From: Mus musculus | Taxonomy: Eukaryota; Chordata; Mammalia; Rodentia; Muridae | DNA length: 64,000 bases | NCBI RefSeq assembly: GCF_000001635.26 | Contig: NC_000086.7 | Coordinates: 165,527,029-165,591,028 of the forward strand | Reading direction: 5' to 3' | Shown here: positions 11,830 to 22,745 of the stretch, piece after piece | Numbering within the stretch: the first letter of the stretch is position 1 | Layout: the number at the start of each line of letters is the position of its first letter | Program-made: the position numbers and the translations under genes | Notes under the pieces: generated by a model | What the model was told of the DNA's origin: nothing | The model's database searches: none | The model's input: the letters and a program-made list of their open reading frames with translations, nothing else

Positions 11830-13394
11830 AAAGAGACACAGCATATTTTCAAGCTGGGGAGCAACATCTGCATTACAGAACTATGTCTAGCTCTAATTTA
11901 CAAGAAACTCAGTTATGAACGGACTTCAAAGATCAGCTTCCCGCAACATGGCAGGCTAAGATATTAATGGAACAATGATCTTACTGCAAGTATCTAAGTG
12001 CTCTAAAAAATTAAAGATAGCTTAAGTAATTATGTGTGGTCACGAGGAAAAAAATTGACAGAAATGAAAAAGGAACTAAAATCACGGAGAATCTATCAGG
12101 ATGGCTTTTCTTATGACTTAGATATGAGCTTGGGCTGAAAGCCTACGTAGGAAAAACAATGTTATTGCTGTGGGGTATTCACAGGAGAAGACCTCTCAGA
12201 CATGAGCTTAAGCTCACAGAAAGTCTTGATTAGCCTGTCAGTGATTATTCTGGGTGTTCATGACCTCAGTATAGCACTGAGCCAGCCTTTCTCAGGGTGA
12301 GCTTTTAAGCATAAAAACCATGTTCTGGATTAACATACTCCATTTCAATAAAAGCAGTTAGCCAGATGAGGAACTACAGAAGTCAGAAGCAAGGTTAGTA
12401 CAGTATATTTAGAGATGTTCATAGAACTATGGACTTTGATGGAACAAGCTTTTGTTTTAGTTTTGGCAGGTTGTCTTGTCTAATGGCACTTCCATCATAG
12501 AATCAGTTGGATTAAGGACTCTGGGCCTATGAAGGTTTAGGGGCCTGTTGCATTATGGAGATGAGCTTGAGTGACTTAGAAATTAGATCAAAGATTCTCC
12601 CAAACTGCAGCCTCAATGAAATAGAGAAAACAATGCAAGTCTGACCATCAACAGGAAGATAGAAAAAACTTTCAGGGGACAGTTGTGATTATTACTTCAT
12701 TAACATAAGCAATCTGTGCCCTAAAGCCTGGAAATGATCTCCAAAATGAATATTAAAAGATAAGATTAAATATATTTCTTTCAATATTACACAGCCTTAT
12801 TTTGAAAATGATAAAAACAATTATATAACTTTAGACTTTGTTATTTGAAGCATCACAGGTTCCAAAGAAGTAGAAGGTAACTTAGGGTAAGACAGTAACA
12901 GGCATAGAAAAGTTAAATGCAAGGCATTCTTACATAAAATGTAAAGTAAAATATAAAATAAGAGAGTTTGAATAACTCTAACTGTACCAACATTCACCTG
13001 AAATGTAAAAAGACTAAATCTTTCAAAGGCAAGGATTGTCAATTTGAATCAAGTCAACATGTGCAAATCCTGGAAGAATAAAAATATGTGAGATACACTT
13101 TACCCAAACATGGCTACATATAAATATCAATGAAAATAGAACTTCAAGAAGTTAATATTTGGTGGTTTAGTAATAATTATAATATTCATTTAAAACTTTG
13201 GTAGGATGATATAATTCTTAGCTGCACAGATTTCATAGTGTAACTTCAAAATCTTTAAACTATTACTGAAAATTAAGGAATTTTAAATGTTATAGCAATT
13301 TAAAATTGGTAAATCAAGTGCACATAAAAATGCAGAATGTACATAAGAATTTTTAACCATTAATCCATTGAATTAACTTAAATTTACCCTTTCC
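11830..13394. other. Single-copy DNA, no gene seen
   Basis: No repeat recognised. A 73-codon minus-strand frame (12821-13042) has no recognisable motif. Old repeats may be hidden by divergence. Confidence 0.35.
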
Positions 13395-13560
13395 TTTTTC
13401 TCCTTTTTAATTAAATTTTTACTATTTTTATACCATATATTTTGATTATATTCTCTCCATTCCTCCATTTCTCCTTCCCTATCCACAATTTGTAGCTGGC
13501 AGTTTTTGTTGCCATTGTTGTTTAATTTGGTGCTGTCTTAGCATTTACGTAATGGGTACA
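13395..13560 (-). mobile_element. L1: Old L1 3'-end fragment, reverse
   Basis: TTTTTAATTAAATTTTTACT, then ACCATATATTTTGATTATAT and CTCTCCATTCCTCCATTTCT resemble the reverse complement of an old rodent L1 3' UTR and tail. No TSD found, and the right edge is uncertain. Confidence 0.5.
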
Positions 13561-13622
13561 ACTTTCTAGGGCATAGGGGACATTTGTTAACATTTAACAT
13601 GAGAAGAATGCTAAAACCATGA

Positions 13623-13676
13623 CTCAACAACCATCAAGGGCTCAATAACCATCAAGGCCTCAACAACCACCAATGA
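13623..13676. repeat. 18-bp minisatellite, three units
   Basis: Units CTCAACAACCATCAAGGG, CTCAATAACCATCAAGGC and CTCAACAACCACCAATGA stand head to tail at 13623, 13641 and 13659. A fourth unit begins (CTCAA) and breaks off. Agreement is about 15-16 of 18 per pair for the first two and lower for the third. Confidence 0.9.
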
Positions 13677-13729
13677 CTCAATTTTATACAGATGGACGTT
13701 CAGATAATGTTGAAACAGAATTTCTTTTC

Positions 13730-14058
13730 TGTAGTGGTTTGAATAAATATGGCCCCCATAGACTCATATGTTTGAATAATTGGCCCATAAGGAGTGGTAC
13801 TGTTAGAAGGATTGGTCTTGTTGGAGTAGGTATGGCTTTATTGGAGGAAGTGTGTCACTGTGGAGGTGTACTTTCTCATGTATGCTCAAACCATGCCCAG
13901 TATGGAACACAGTCTCCTTCTGCTGGGTGTGGAGCATGCTGCCATGTTTCCTGCTATGATAATAGACTAAATCTCTGAAACTGTAAGCCAGCCTCAAGTA
14001 AATGTTTTTCTTCATAAGAGTTTCCATGTTCATGGTCTCTTCATGGCAATGAAACACT
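13730..14058 (+). mobile_element. Family A rodent repeat
   Basis: Begins TGTAGTGGTTTGAATAAATA and contains GGAGGAAGTGTGTCACTGTG, ATAGACTAAATCTCTGAAAC and a CTTCATGGCAATGAAACAC end. The 101-codon plus-strand frame from 13673 crosses the left edge of the repeat and has no recognisable domain, so it is not treated as a gene. Confidence 0.65.
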
Positions 14059-14065
14059 ATTCTGT

Positions 14066-14476
14066 GCTGTAAAGTTTTATGTCAACTTGACAGAAGCTAG
14101 TTATCTTAGAAGAGAGAACCTCAATTTAGAAAATGCCTTTGTAAGATTCAGGATTGTAGGTAAGTAAGCCTGCAGGACATTTTCTTAATGATTAACATGG
14201 GTGGGCCTAACCATAATATGTAGTGCCATCCCTGAACTGGTGTTCTTGGGTTGTATAAGACAGCAGGCTGAATAAGCCATAAGGAGCAAGCTAATAAACA
14301 GCACTCCTCCATAGACTCTATCAGTTCCTGCCTCTAGGTTTCCAAACCTGCTTGAATTCCTGTTCTGACTTCTTTTAATAATGGACTATGATGTAAAAAT
14401 GTAAGCCAAATAAACCTTTTCCTTCCCAACTGGGCTTCAGTCATGGTGTTTAATCACAACAATTATAACCCTAAAT
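14066..14476 (+). mobile_element. Family B rodent repeat
   Basis: ATGTCAACTTGACAGAAGCT at the start, a TATAAGACAGCAGGCTGA block in the middle, and GTAAGCCAAATAAACCTTTT with AATAAA near the end. It lies directly after a family-A copy. Such A-B adjacency could mean one composite element or two insertions. Confidence 0.6.
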
Positions 14477-14984
14477 TATATATCTTTTATGTGTTCTGGG
14501 AAATTTATAAACACTCTTTTCTATAAATTCCTGGCCATGGAGTGCATGTTCTAAACTGGGAGCAAAAAGAATCACTGCCATATAGCAACAGTAATTTCCC
14601 GCTGTTTGGTGGACATGATAGTGCTAGGGATGGGGGGATTGATGAGTTAATGCATATGTGAAATAGTAAACAGCAAGGAGGTGTTATCAAGGCAAGCAGC
14701 AGCAATTGTTTTCATTCACTTTTAAAAGCTTGCAGTATAAGTCACTTATTTTATAACAATTGTATACGTGTATAAAATTACTGAAGAGTAAAACATATTA
14801 AATTGATAAGATGCACAGAAAAAATAGCTTATTAAATTCCAACAAAACTCATATATCATCACAATTCAGTTAAAGTGCATACAGAGAGTGTTATATAACT
14901 ACCATTGTTATCTAATTCCAGAATATTTAATCATTCAAGAATGAAATTGCATTCACTTAGCAGTTACTCTGCATCCCCCCCACT

Positions 14985-15592
14985 CTCTCTCCCACTTCTA
15001 CCAACTTCTAGTGTCTTTTCTATCTCTACATATTTGCTAATTGTAGACATTACATTCAAATGTTAATACTGCAATGTGTGGCCTTTTATGGCTAACTTTT
15101 TTCATTTAGCATGTTTCAAGATTCACTACCAAGCTGTAATACACATCAGTACTCTATTCTGTTTTATTTTATTTTTAGATTTTATCTATTTTTAATTTTT
15201 ATATAACTTTTATTTTTTACAATTCAGGCTTTGCTCCACTCCTGGTCCACCTTCCCACAGTTTCTCATCCCATTCCTCCTCTCCCCTGTCTCTAAGAGAA
15301 TGCCCAGCCCCCACCAGGCATCCCCACTCCCTTGGGCCTCTACAATATTTTAAGCAATATTCAACAAGATGAATGCACACATTATTTACTCAAGCATCAG
15401 TTATTGAATGGTTTTTGTACTGTGCATATTACAGGTAATGCTCAGTGCTCATTGACATGTGTTTTCCATTTTCTTGAGTTTAAATCAAAGAGGGAAAGTA
15501 CTGGGTCATATGGTAATTGTTTATTTAGCATTTTTCAGAACTGCCAGACATTTTCAGAACAGCTGCACCATTTTACATCCCCATAGATATGT
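14985..15592 (-). mobile_element. L1: Ancient mammalian L1 (L1M-like) 3' part, reverse
   Basis: ACTGGGTCATATGGTAATTG and CAGAACAGCTGCACCATTTT near 15500-15580 are the reverse complement of the conserved end of ORF2 in old mammalian L1s. Further left, TTTGCTAATTGTAGACATTA and TTTCATTTAGCATGTTTCAA continue the same element toward its 3' UTR. A younger L1 tail (15161-15340) is inserted in it. It predates the rodent-specific copies in the window. Confidence 0.7.
15161..15340 (-). mobile_element. L1: Lx-type L1 tail nested in ancient L1
   Basis: The T-rich left edge followed by CAATTCAGGCTTTGCTCCAC, CTCATCCCATTCCTCCTCTC and TGCCCAGCCCCCACCAGGCA is the reverse complement of a rodent L1 3' UTR end, the same type as at 26058 and 50304. 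The older L1 resumes on its right. Confidence 0.7.
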
Positions 15593-16230
15593 TAAGCTTT
15601 GCATGTTAGAATGTGCAAGCATCAAGGAAGAAGACAATTATTCATACCAGAGAAGTATCCATGGCTACTACCACTAAAATACAGCAGCATTTTTGTCAAA
15701 ACTGCATGAAATGAAGCTCATAGCTGGACAATTTACATTGAGAAAAATGAAACCTGCCTTTGCTGCCTCACAAAATTGCAAAGTTCAAGGATTTAGAGAC
15801 TTGACAAACAAGTTTGTTCTCAGCTTTTAACCATATCATGGTGGATGAACTTTTGAGATCAGGTCTATACAACTAACAAGTAGGATTAACATTTATTACC
15901 ATGTCAAACATTCAAATTTATGAACAACAAATTGAAGAGGCAAACATATGTTCATGTTAAATTTTAGGGCATAGCAACATTAGGTCTAACCAAGACAGTG
16001 TCTTTGCTTAGCATCAACATGGATTATAGAGTTATGATCAGTAAAGTCATAAATTCTTATTACATTTCTATACTTAAGGGGAAAACATGATATAGCACAT
16101 GTATTGAGGTCAGATGACCAATGTTCAGGGTAGGGTTTTTTCCTTCCATCTTATGGCTCCTGCAAATCAAAGTCTTTATAAATGAACAGAATTTTATTTT
16201 ATTGGTTGATGTACCATCTTTCATTTTTCT
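15593..16230. other. Single-copy DNA, no gene seen
   Basis: No repeat or open frame recognised between the ancient L1 and the mouse L1 tail. Confidence 0.4.
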
Positions 16231-17351
16231 TTTAAAATTTTATTAGATATTTTCTTCATTTACATTTCAAATGCTATCACAAAAGTCCCCTATACCCTCC
16301 CTCCTCCCTCCTCCCAGCTTCCCTACCCACCCACTACCACTTCTTGGCCATGGAGTTCCCCTGTACTAGGGCATATAAAATTTGCAAGACCAAGAAGCCT
16401 CTCTTCCCAATGATGGCCCACTATCCATCTTCTGCTACATATGCAGCTAGAGACACGAGCTCTGGGGGTACTGGTTAGTTCATATTGTTGTTCCACCTAT
16501 AGGGTTGCAGATCCCTTTAGCTCCTTGGCTACTTTCTCTAGCTCCTCCATTTGGGGCCCTGTGTTCCATCCAATAGATGACTGTGAGCATCCACTTCTGT
16601 ATTTGCCAGGCACTGGCATAGCCTAACAAGAGACAGCTATAACAGGGTCCTTCCAGCATAATCTTGCTGGCATACAGAATAGTGTCTGGGTTTGGTGTTT
16701 GTATATGGGATGGATCCCCAGGAGAGGCAGTCTCTGGATGGGCCATCCTTTTGTCTTATCTCCAAACTTTGTCTCTGTAACTCCTTTCATGGGTATTTTG
16801 TTCCCTGTTCTAAGGAGGAATGAAGTATCCACACATTGGTCTTCCTTCTTCTTGGTTTTCTTGTGTTTTACAAATTTTATCTTGGGTATTCTAGGTTTCT
16901 GGGCTAATATCCACTTATTAGTGAGTGTATATTGAGTGACTTCTTTGTGATTGGGTTACTTCACTCAGGATGATATCCTCCAGATACATCCATTTGCCTA
17001 AGAATTTCATAAATTCATTCTTTTTAATAGCTGAGTAGTACTCCATTGTGTAAATGTGCCACATTTTCAGTATCCATTCCTCTGTTGAGGGACATCTGGG
17101 TTCTTTCTAGCTTCTGCCTATTATAAATAAGGCTGCTATGAACATAGTGGAGCATGTGTCCTTCTTACCAGTTGGAACAACTTCTGGGTATATGTCCAGG
17201 AGAGGTATTGCTGGATCTTCCAGTAGTACTATGTCCAATTTTCTGAGGAACCACCAGACTGATTTCCAGAGTGGTTGTACAAGCTTGCACTCCCACCAGC
17301 AATGGAGGAGTGTTGCTCTTTCTCCACATCCTCGCCAGCATCTGTTGTCTA
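16231..17351 (-). mobile_element. L1: 5'-truncated mouse L1 (3' UTR plus ORF2 C-terminus), reverse
   Basis: The left edge TTTTATTAGATATTTTCTTC is the L1 tail read backwards. The 3' UTR follows, with GGGTTGCAGATCCCTTTAGC. From about 16920 to 17351 the minus strand encodes the ORF2 C-terminal domain, with stops and frameshifts (for example the His/Cys-rich region opposite 17230-17330). The element stops within the block normally reading CATCTGCTGTCACC. The tail points left, opposite to the L1 at 17642. Confidence 0.9.
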
Positions 17352-17370
17352 TTTTAAATTTTGTGTTTTA

Positions 17371-17565
17371 ATTACATTTCTGCCTTTCCTTTCTACCTTC
17401 CAAGCTCTCCCAAACACCCTTCTCACACTCTTTTAAATTTGTGGGTTTTTTTTCCATAAATTGTTGTTGTATGTTGATATATGTATATACTTTCATTTGT
17501 ATATACATATATCATATACATTCCCAAATATAACTTGTTAGATCTATATAATGTTACCTTCTGTA
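17371..17565 (-). mobile_element. L1: Old L1 (Lx-type) 3' UTR fragment, reverse
   Basis: TTTTAATTACATTTCTGCCT and later ATATAACTTGTTAGATCTAT, ATAATGTTACCTT match the reverse complement of a rodent Lx 3' UTR. The middle has a TATA/CATA-rich patch. The 95-codon minus-strand frame covering 17423-17710 joins this and a reversed L1 tail and is not a gene. Confidence 0.55.
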
Positions 17566-17641
17566 AGGAAAGATAATAACAATAGACTGTTTTGGAAGTT
17601 TCTTTGATAGCCCTGATGAACAACTCTAAAGATAATGCTTC

Positions 17642-17927
17642 TGCAACCCTATAGGTGGAACAACAATATGAACTAATCAGTACTCCCAGAGCTCGTGTCT
17701 CTAGCTGCATGTGTAGCAGAAGATGGCCTAGTCAACCATCACTGGGAAGAGAGGCTTCTTGGTATTGCAAACATTATATGACCCAGTACTAGGGAATTCC
17801 ATGGCCAAGAAGTGGGATTGGGTGGGTAGGGGGGAAGGGCTTGGGGAGGGTATAGGGAACTTTCGGGATAGCATTTGAAATGTATATAAAGAAAATATCT
17901 AATAAAAAAAGATGAAAAAAAAAAGAA
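17642..17927 (+). mobile_element. L1: 5'-truncated L1 3' UTR with target duplication
   Basis: About 286 bp of mouse L1 3' UTR from TGCAACCCTATAGGTGG to the A-rich tail AATAAAAAAAGATGAAAAAA. A 14-bp target-site duplication with one mismatch flanks it: AAAGATAATGCTTC at 17628-17641 and AAAGAAAATGCTTC at 17928-17941. It contains no ORF2 sequence. Confidence 0.93.
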
Positions 17928-17941
17928 AAAGAAAATGCTTC

Positions 17942-18883
17942 AAGTCTGATATTGGGCTTTTTGTCAAGTGGACTTTGTCTCTTTGAAGAAGCACTGTTAG
18001 CCAAGATAAGACTCATACATTTTTAAGACTATATTTTGGAGTAGAATTAGCAGATGAGGAATCATTTAATATTTTGGAGACATTAAAGATTGTTGTATGG
18101 CCAAAAATGTGATTAATATTAGAAAAAAAATTCCATGCACCAGTGAGAAGGAATGTTCCTATGTGGAAAGATCTGTTAGATCCAAATGACCTACAGCATA
18201 ATTTAACTTTGAGGTTTCTCTGCTGAACTTTAGTTTAGAAGACTTATCTAAAGATGAAAATGCAGTAATGAAATCTTTATTATTATGTTAGGTCCCATTT
18301 AACCTTTCATATAATTTATATTGGTTTTATTAATTTTATAATCCCAATATTTGGCCCATAAATATTTACAGCTTGAGTATATTGTTAATGCTATTCTTTA
18401 TTAATGTATAATGGCCTTTTTTATTTCATCTACTAACTTAAGGCTGAAAAATGTTTTAACAAATATGATAATAGCTATATCAACTTATTTATGGCTGCTA
18501 TTTGGAGTGATAAGTTGACTTCTATCCTATGAATGTATATTTTCAAAGGGCTGTGGTAGTGAGGTATGATTCATGAGACAAGATATTGAGTCTTGGATTT
18601 TTCAATCTAGTCAGTTAGCTTATATCTTTTGAATGGTGAATGAACTCATTGGCATTTGAGGTTATTATGAGAGGAGCTTTGTACTTCTTACAATTTTGTT
18701 GGATGCTGCTTTGGTTAGTTGGACTATTGGTAGGTCTTTTCTTCCTCCACTGTTAGAAGTTTGCTGGTTTGCAACATACAGCATGATGAATTCTGATATG
18801 GCTCTTCTATACTCATCCATCAATCTATATTGATAGACATAGATTGATAGATGAGCATGTATATATTTATATATAAAATAGAG

Positions 18884-18931
<48 letters not shown>

Positions 18932-19200
18932 CTATGTTCTTGTACTTGAGATTTTCTTCTATTATAATAATAATATTCTTTTAATTATTTTCTACAATGT
19001 CATGGATCACATTAATTTGTGCTTCTCTTGACATGTTCTTTTTCTCCATAAATTCTAAGAAGTAACTTTTCTGGGTATAGCAATATTTTTTTAATTATTT
19101 AGTTTTATGTATTGAAACATCATTTTATAATTTCCTAGATTTTATACTTGATGATGGTAAGTCTTTTATAATTCTGATGTTTCTGACTTTGCTTGTGATA
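17942..19200 (-). mobile_element. L1: Ancient L1, ORF2 endonuclease region toward ORF1, reverse
   Basis: The plus strand reads as a diverged antisense copy of L1 ORF2 5' sequence. TCTTTATTAATGTATAATGG, TTAAGGCTGAAAAATGTTTT, TTAGCTTATATCTTTTGAAT and TTGGCATTTGAGGTTATTAT match the order seen in old mammalian L1s. The part beyond 18960 fits ORF1 more weakly. No frame is open. An AT tract (18884-18930) and a hairpin (18812-18855) lie inside. Confidence 0.6.
18884..18930. repeat. (AT)n microsatellite
   Basis: About 47 bp of AT units with one GT interruption (ATGTAT near 18911). Confidence 0.95.
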
Positions 19201-19209
19201 TAATCTACC

Positions 19210-21640
19210 ATAGAGATTTAAATTGAAAATAAAATTAAATAACATCTAATAAGCCCTCACAGGGCAGAGAATCAGCAATTGTTTCTTCATATTCCTCACT
19301 TATTCATCTCCACTAAAGTGCATAATGTTCTTCAGGGGAGGTGATTGGAAATGTAGAAATAACCAAGAGTATGAAATACACAGAATCTGACATGTAAGAC
19401 AACACATCTTAGGGACAGAGCAGCTTAGGTCACATGCATAAATGACAGTCATATCATAAGCATAGGCGTTGGTCCTATGAAAGAATTAAATAGTAAAAAT
19501 ATTCATTTTCCCATAGGGAATGAAAGTGGCTAAATGTCTCACTTCAGGTATGTGTGTGTGTGTGTTCGATTTTAAGCTATTATGAAATAAAAAAGATGTC
19601 TTACATACATTAAGCAATTTGTCTATTGTTTCAACAGTAATGTTAGGAAGATACTAATTTTATCTTTAATTCATAAATAAGTATATTAAGGCATAGAGAA
19701 ATTAAGAACAAAAGATAGAGAATGTCCACAGGAAAGGGTGAATAGGAAAAACATTCAGGGTGAGGGTCAAGAGAAAAGGCCATGACAGATGCCAAACAGG
19801 AGTACAACTGAACAAGTGACTAGAGCTCATTAGATCATATTCAATACTGAGTGCTTTAAAAATATAAATTGCTTTGGTATGATCATCATGAGGAATATAT
19901 ATCTGTTTTCCAGAGAGTTTAGGTATGTATATATATAACAACCTATGACCTTTTGCACTACTAGGTTCAGTCTTTGCTTATATGGCACTTCCTATATCAT
20001 AGGTGACATGAGGCATATAATGTTAAATAAGCTTAAATACATGAGATAACATGTGATGCTGAGGCCATGCAAACCCCAAAGGAAAATGTAGGCACTATAG
20101 CTGGCAGTAGTCTGTAATGACTTCCAGTAAAAATATGAGTCACTTTGATAAGAGAGGTATTTTATAAAGTGTTAATGAGTCCTGAAGTAGGAGAAGACAT
20201 TGATTTCAAATGAAATGAGCATCCTTTAGTTTTGTAAGTGTACCAAAATTGTGACATGTTAACATTAGAAAAATCTAGCTGAATATTATATATAATAAAA
20301 AAGAGCTGTATATCCTATCTTGTAACTCTTACATGCACCTAAAATTTTGTCTTAAATTTTAGAACAATTAGATGCATGGGTGTATGTGGGAGACAAGAAA
20401 GTGTATATGTCTGATTTAAGAACATATCTAAAGAAGGAAATGAAAGAAACAGTTCTTGTTCCATTATAATTGAGACAATTAATGATGATAAAGCAGGAGC
20501 TGGCCAGATAGAACCACAATTGTGACTAAATCAATTCAATGCTCATGGCATATGATGAATTGGAGAATGAGCTGAAAATATGAGAGCAGTGAAGGGAGAG
20601 TATTTAGCACCAAATCTATTGTTAGCAAATCCATGCCTGTTATGATTTCAGCAAATACAAGTTAAATTATGAAAAACAGTTTTCTAAAAATTATTCATGT
20701 CAAATTTAACAAACTAAAAATGAAAATATGCTTCCCCCATACATGCTTGTAGAATTTACCATGTACAAATAATGTTCTAGCTTTAATCAGCAATATATTG
20801 CATAGTCAATGTTACCCTGTGACTTAGTCCATTAAAATTAGTTGGTAAACATGGTTGTATTTTTAGAATATAATTGCAACATTTATTAACAAAGGCATGA
20901 AACGACCTGCCATGGTTTCATGTCTGCTAATGGAGAGTTCAAAAAGTCTTTGAATAATATTATTCCAAGGTCCAAGGTTGAGCCTGAATATTTCATTCCA
21001 AGTTATGTTCTTCTTTTCACAGATTCTTTAATAGAAATAGGAGAAGATATATGTTGAAAAGTCAATAAAAATATGCAGGAAGAAATACATATCTATATAT
21101 GTATCATAAATTCTTATATGCATAGGCTTGTCTATATAGATTTACATATACAAATTGTATTTAGTTCCTTGTTTGACTAGTTCCTGAAAATGTTAATATC
21201 AGTGATTTATTTTATTATTTTGCATGTACATACTCAACAACAGCCATCATATCTGAAAGATTTCAAAGTGCTAACCTCAAGTTTAAGTTTTTCAAATGTA
21301 TCAATTTATGAGCTATAAAAAGTGTCAAATTTACAAATAATTTGCTTTATATGTGAAATCTACATTCCTGGTGCACAGGACCCTGTGTAAAACCACAAGT
21401 TTGCAACTGCCATGGAAAGAATTTGACAGATGCAAAATGTCTAAGGAATATAAGAGGTTTGATGAGGAGCAGAATTACAGGTGATCATGTCTCCACAAAG
21501 CTCCTTCCAGTCACTCAACTTCCCATAGTCATATATACCACCCCCTTATAGAAATCACTTTAGCTTCCAAATTTGCCTAAGGGTGTCATGTTCAGTCATT
21601 TCTTCTCTGAAGATTTTTCAATGAGAATCCTAAGCAAGAA
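19210..21640. other. Long single-copy AT-rich block, no gene seen
   Basis: 2.4 kb without a recognised repeat, splice-flanked exon or long open frame. A short GT run lies at 19552-19565 and ATATAT patches at 19920-19936 and 21090-21110. Confidence 0.4.
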
Positions 21641-21644
21641 AAAT

Positions 21645-21737
21645 TACTTTCTGTGTAAACCTGCATGCCTGAGCCCAATTCCTAGAACCCACACTGGAGG
21701 AAGAGATCTTCCCTGAAAGTTGTCCTCTGGCCTCCAC

Positions 21738-21740
<3 letters not shown>
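21645..21740 (+). mobile_element. B3: B3-type SINE, 3' half
   Basis: CCTGCATGCCTGAGCCCAAT, AGAACCCACACTGGAGGAAG and GAAAGTTGTCCTCTGGCCTC are the B3 3' half. The A/B-box head is missing. The large TC/CG/CA tract at 21741-21845 is its expanded tail. Confidence 0.8.
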
Positions 21741-21796
<56 letters not shown>

Positions 21797-21803
21797 GCAC
21801 GCG

Positions 21804-21845
<42 letters not shown>
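21741..21845. repeat. Compound (TC)n-(CG/CA)n microsatellite
   Basis: About 27 TC units (21741-21794), then ACGCACGCGCGCGCGCGC (21795-21812) and about 16 CA units to 21845. The 66- and 70-codon minus-strand frames here are pure repeat translation. Confidence 0.97.
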
Positions 21846-21846
<1 letters not shown>

Positions 21847-22089
21847 CAGCAATAACAATGATAATTACAAATAATGTTTTCCTAGTCTAGGATACTAGTA
21901 AAATATATTATGGATTAATTCAAGGAGAAGTATGCCCCTTTCTCCTCAATGGAGTAATTTTTGTTAGAACTCCTATGGAGCTAAGGAGGGTAAAATAGGA
22001 GAACAATAATTGAGCTGTGGTTATGAAGATTAAGGCCAATCGAGAAGAATCTTACTATGATGAAGTGAGAAGAGAGTGAGTCTTATGAA

Positions 22090-22745
22090 TGAATACCATA
22101 GGAAGAACATCCTAAGCACAGAGGTTGTGACAGGAGTTGGCCTGGGCTGTTGAAGGGGTGATAATGATTCAAGAGTACAGGAAGAAGAGTTCCAGAGAGG
22201 CACTCAAAGAGAGGAATCAGAGAATGAGGACGAGGCATTCGTGAGATGAAGGGGATCTCATAAGTGATCATGGAATCTTATGAGACTCTTTTATTCTTTC
22301 TTTTGTGTGAAACGACAAAACCTCACAGAATATTGAGCAGCTTGGTCATATGAACTTGTTATTATTTTTTTAGAACAATTGTGGCAGTTCTGTTAAAGAA
22401 AATGGATGTTTAGAAACAAAGCAAAAGTAAAGTAACCCAGTTGAGCCACTACTACTAATTACAGAAATCAGATAGGAAATGTTGACTCTACCAAGAAAGA
22501 AGGCATTTACAGGCCAAGGTATTCGGATTCCCTGAAGGATCAAGTGTGAGGTATGAGAGCCAGAAGAGTCGAGGATAACACTGAGGTGCTTGGCCCAAGA
22601 GACTGCAATGATTCACAATATGTGAAACGCAGTAGAGGAAATGTTGGTGAAATAGTAAGGCTCCAATGTTTTACATGTACAATTGGGGATGTCAGTGAGA
22701 TGCCAAATGGAAGTGTTTAGAAGAGTTAAAAATAGGAGCAACAGT
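22090..22745 (+). mobile_element. Ancient mammalian interspersed repeat, family not named
   Basis: CATCCTAAGCACAGAGGTTG, GAGTCGAGGATAACACTGAG, GTGCTTGGCCCAAGAGACTG and GGGGATGTCAGTGAGATGCC follow the order of a widespread ancient mammalian repeat (the type with GAGGATGACTCCAAGGTTT). I cannot say whether it is an L1M 3' end or an ERVL/MaLR relative. Heavily diverged and non-coding. Confidence 0.5.

Noticed and set aside
13673..13978. 101-codon plus-strand frame
   Set aside because: It mostly reads a family-A repeat, and equivalent frames are broken in the other copies.
16231..17927. L1 pair at 16231 (-) and 17642 (+) as one twin-primed insertion
   Set aside because: Both copies contain a 3' UTR and tail, and the right one has its own target duplication, so they are separate insertions.
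21630..21844. Arg-Glu and Cys-Val repeat frames near the compound microsatellite
   Set aside because: Pure translation of (GA)n and (GT)n; similar artefacts occur at 11758-11967, 6179-6391 and 63579-63896.
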